64,000 nt of DNA from JADKIH01 sp031417395 (GTDB lineage Bacteria; Bacteroidota; Bacteroidia; AKYH767-A; 2013-40CM-41-45): assembly GCA_031417395.1 (NCBI GenBank), contig JANOVM010000020.1:15845-79844 (forward strand), read 5' to 3'. How positions within the stretch are numbered: position 1 is the first letter of the stretch; every line of letters begins with the position of its first letter. Positions 62,983 through 64,000 of the stretch are shown here, piece after piece. The translations under genes were made by a program, and so were the position numbers. Below the pieces are notes generated by a model. That model ran no database searches. It had not been told where the DNA came from and worked only from the letters and a program-made list of their open reading frames with translations.

Positions 62983-63669
62983 ATGTTAAAGAGAATTAAG
63001 AAAATATTTATTAAGATCTGTTTATGGTTTTTAGGACTTAGTATTTTTTCCGTGATTATATTCAGGTTTATTCCAATTCCAATTACTCCACTAATGATAT
63101 TGCGTTGTATTGAGCAATTGTCTGATGGGAAAGATTTAGCATTGCATAAAGATTGGACATGTCTTGAAAAGATTAGTCCTGTTATGCCCTTGGCAGCCAT
63201 AGCGGCTGAAGACCAAAACTTCGAAGAGCATTTTGGCTTTGATCTGGAAGCAATAAAAAAGGCAGAGACTTATAATGACAGGCACAAAGGGAAAAGATTA
63301 AAGGGAGCAAGTACAATTTCGCAGCAAACAGCAAAGAATGTTTTTCTCTGGCCTTCCCGATCCTGGATCAGAAAGGGATTTGAGGTTTACTTTACATTTC
63401 TGATAGAGGCTTTATGGAGTAAAAAAAGAATAATGGAGGTTTATCTGAATGTAATAGAAACAGGCAATGGAATATACGGTGTAGAGGCTGCTTCTCAGAA
63501 GTATTTTAAGAAACCGTCTTCCAAATTAAGCATAAATGAATCTGCCCGTCTGGCAGCTATTTTACCTAATCCATTAAAATGGAGTCCGGTAAATCCCAGT
63601 CCAAGAATATCAAGAAAGGCAGGTAGAATCGTTTATTATATAGGGAAGTTAAAGACTGAGTTCTTCTAA
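62983..63669 (+). CDS. mtgA: Monofunctional peptidoglycan transglycosylase MtgA
   Basis: MtgA polymerises lipid II glycan strands at the inner membrane. The 228-residue GT51 protein has one N-terminal membrane helix (KICLWFLGLSIFSVIIF). The catalytic block AAIAAEDQNFEEHFGFD has Glu76, and GASTISQQTAKNVFLWP and MEVYLNVIETGNGIYGVEAASQKYF follow, with RLAAILPNPLKWSPVNP at the end. No transpeptidase domain is present, as expected. It is 21 bases after the previous gene. Confidence 0.95.
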   Translation: MLKRIKKIFIKICLWFLGLSIFSVIIFRFIPIPITPLMILRCIEQLSDGKDLALHKDWTCLEKISPVMPLAAIAAEDQNFEEHFGFDLEAIKKAETYNDRHKGKRLKGASTISQQTAKNVFLWPSRSWIRKGFEVYFTFLIEALWSKKRIMEVYLNVIETGNGIYGVEAASQKYFKKPSSKLSINESARLAAILPNPLKWSPVNPSPRISRKAGRIVYYIGKLKTEFF

Positions 63670-63796
63670 AAAAATAGTATAAAATAATCAATTGGGGAGT
63701 ATTATTTAATAAATTTAAGCAAGCTTTGCTGAACCAAATCTTTCGAACATCTTTGAATAATTAATCATTGGTATCTTTTTGTAAAAAAAATCTGTA

Positions 63797-64000
63797 GTGA
63801 GTCAGACGAGTAGAAAGGAAATATTACAATATGTACTTTTAGTAGTATTTGTATTACTTACGAGAGTTCCATTCCTGAGTCACGGGTATGGAATTGACGG
63901 CGACTCCTGGTCCGTTGCAATAACAGCAAATAATATTCACAACTCCGGGATTTACGAAGCTTCACGATTACCCGGTTATCCTATACATGAATATTTAAGT
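63797..64000 (+). CDS. Start of a membrane glycosyltransferase-like gene, cut by the window end
   Basis: The frame is open from a GTG at 63797 to the window end (68 codons) and is preceded by an in-frame TAA at 63782. It begins VSQTSRKEILQYVLLVVF, a basic tail plus hydrophobic helix, then RVPFLSHGYGIDGDSW and a SGIYEASRLPGYPIHEY block. The same pattern is found at the N termini of multi-pass PMT/ArnT-like glycosyltransferases (an acidic D-D/D-S pair in the first loop and R-x-P-G-Y-P later). Most of the protein lies outside the window. Confidence 0.7.
   Translation, partial: MSQTSRKEILQYVLLVVFVLLTRVPFLSHGYGIDGDSWSVAITANNIHNSGIYEASRLPGYPIHEYLS

Overview
The window is an AT-rich chromosomal segment from a member of the Bacteroidota. 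The evidence is a type IX secretion system (T9SS) core locus (porV, porU, a PorP/SprF protein and gldJ), several secreted proteins with T9SS C-terminal sorting domains, a LytTR/beta-propeller two-component pair, almost no Shine-Dalgarno sequences, and a textbook Bacteroidota promoter (TTTG, 19 bases, TAnnTTTG) in front of rpsU. The gene set fits the Chitinophagales/Sphingobacteriales side of the phylum, but the rank below phylum is inference. No tRNA, rRNA, CRISPR array or complete insertion sequence was found.

Layout. Positions 1-3750 hold two T9SS cargo proteins (one cut by the window edge, one an M43-type metalloprotease with an altered catalytic motif) and an FUSC membrane protein. Positions 3884-13906 are a purine (urate) catabolism block: membrane-bound urate hydroxylase PuuD, a CitE-like DUF6986 protein, HIU hydrolase, OHCU decarboxylase, allantoicase, allantoinase and an XdhC-type protein, with a secreted delta-60 repeat protein inserted between allantoinase and allantoicase. 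Positions 16630-21088 continue the theme with an NCS1 nucleobase/allantoin-type permease, a class III aminotransferase and methylmalonate-semialdehyde dehydrogenase. Together these take urate through 5-hydroxyisourate, OHCU, allantoin and allantoate to ureidoglycolate and urea. Ureidoglycolate lyase and xanthine dehydrogenase are not in the window. This block is unusually rich in short intergenic repeats.

Positions 21188-33090 carry envelope and regulatory genes: two outer-membrane beta-barrels, an AI-2E family permease, DoxX, two YceI-like proteins, an OB-fold protein, a cytochrome-c-like lipoprotein and the LytTR sensor pair. Positions 33143-36198 hold kdtA, a barrel protein, a DinB/DUF1572 protein and cdd. 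Positions 36433-38831 are a four-gene operon with a VTC-domain protein and DUF4956. Positions 38835-47356 hold ispF and the T9SS core locus, which exports the cargo seen elsewhere in the window.

Positions 47433-53336 hold an APC permease, pyrF, a small possible double-glycine-leader peptide, DUF2851, PspC, a GIY-YIG-like protein and three intergenic repeat elements, one of them a 245-bp foldback (MITE-like) element. Positions 53337-64000 hold a Trk-type potassium channel with an altered filter, an RmlD-like reductase, a helix-hairpin-helix protein, an acyl-CoA dehydrogenase, rpsU-xer-hpf, and a cell-envelope run (lytic transglycosylase, a large possible deacetylase-like protein, MtgA, and the start of a membrane glycosyltransferase-like gene). 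Many starts here are TTG or GTG, or lie at an internal ATG downstream of the longest possible frame. Where I moved a start, the entry says why.
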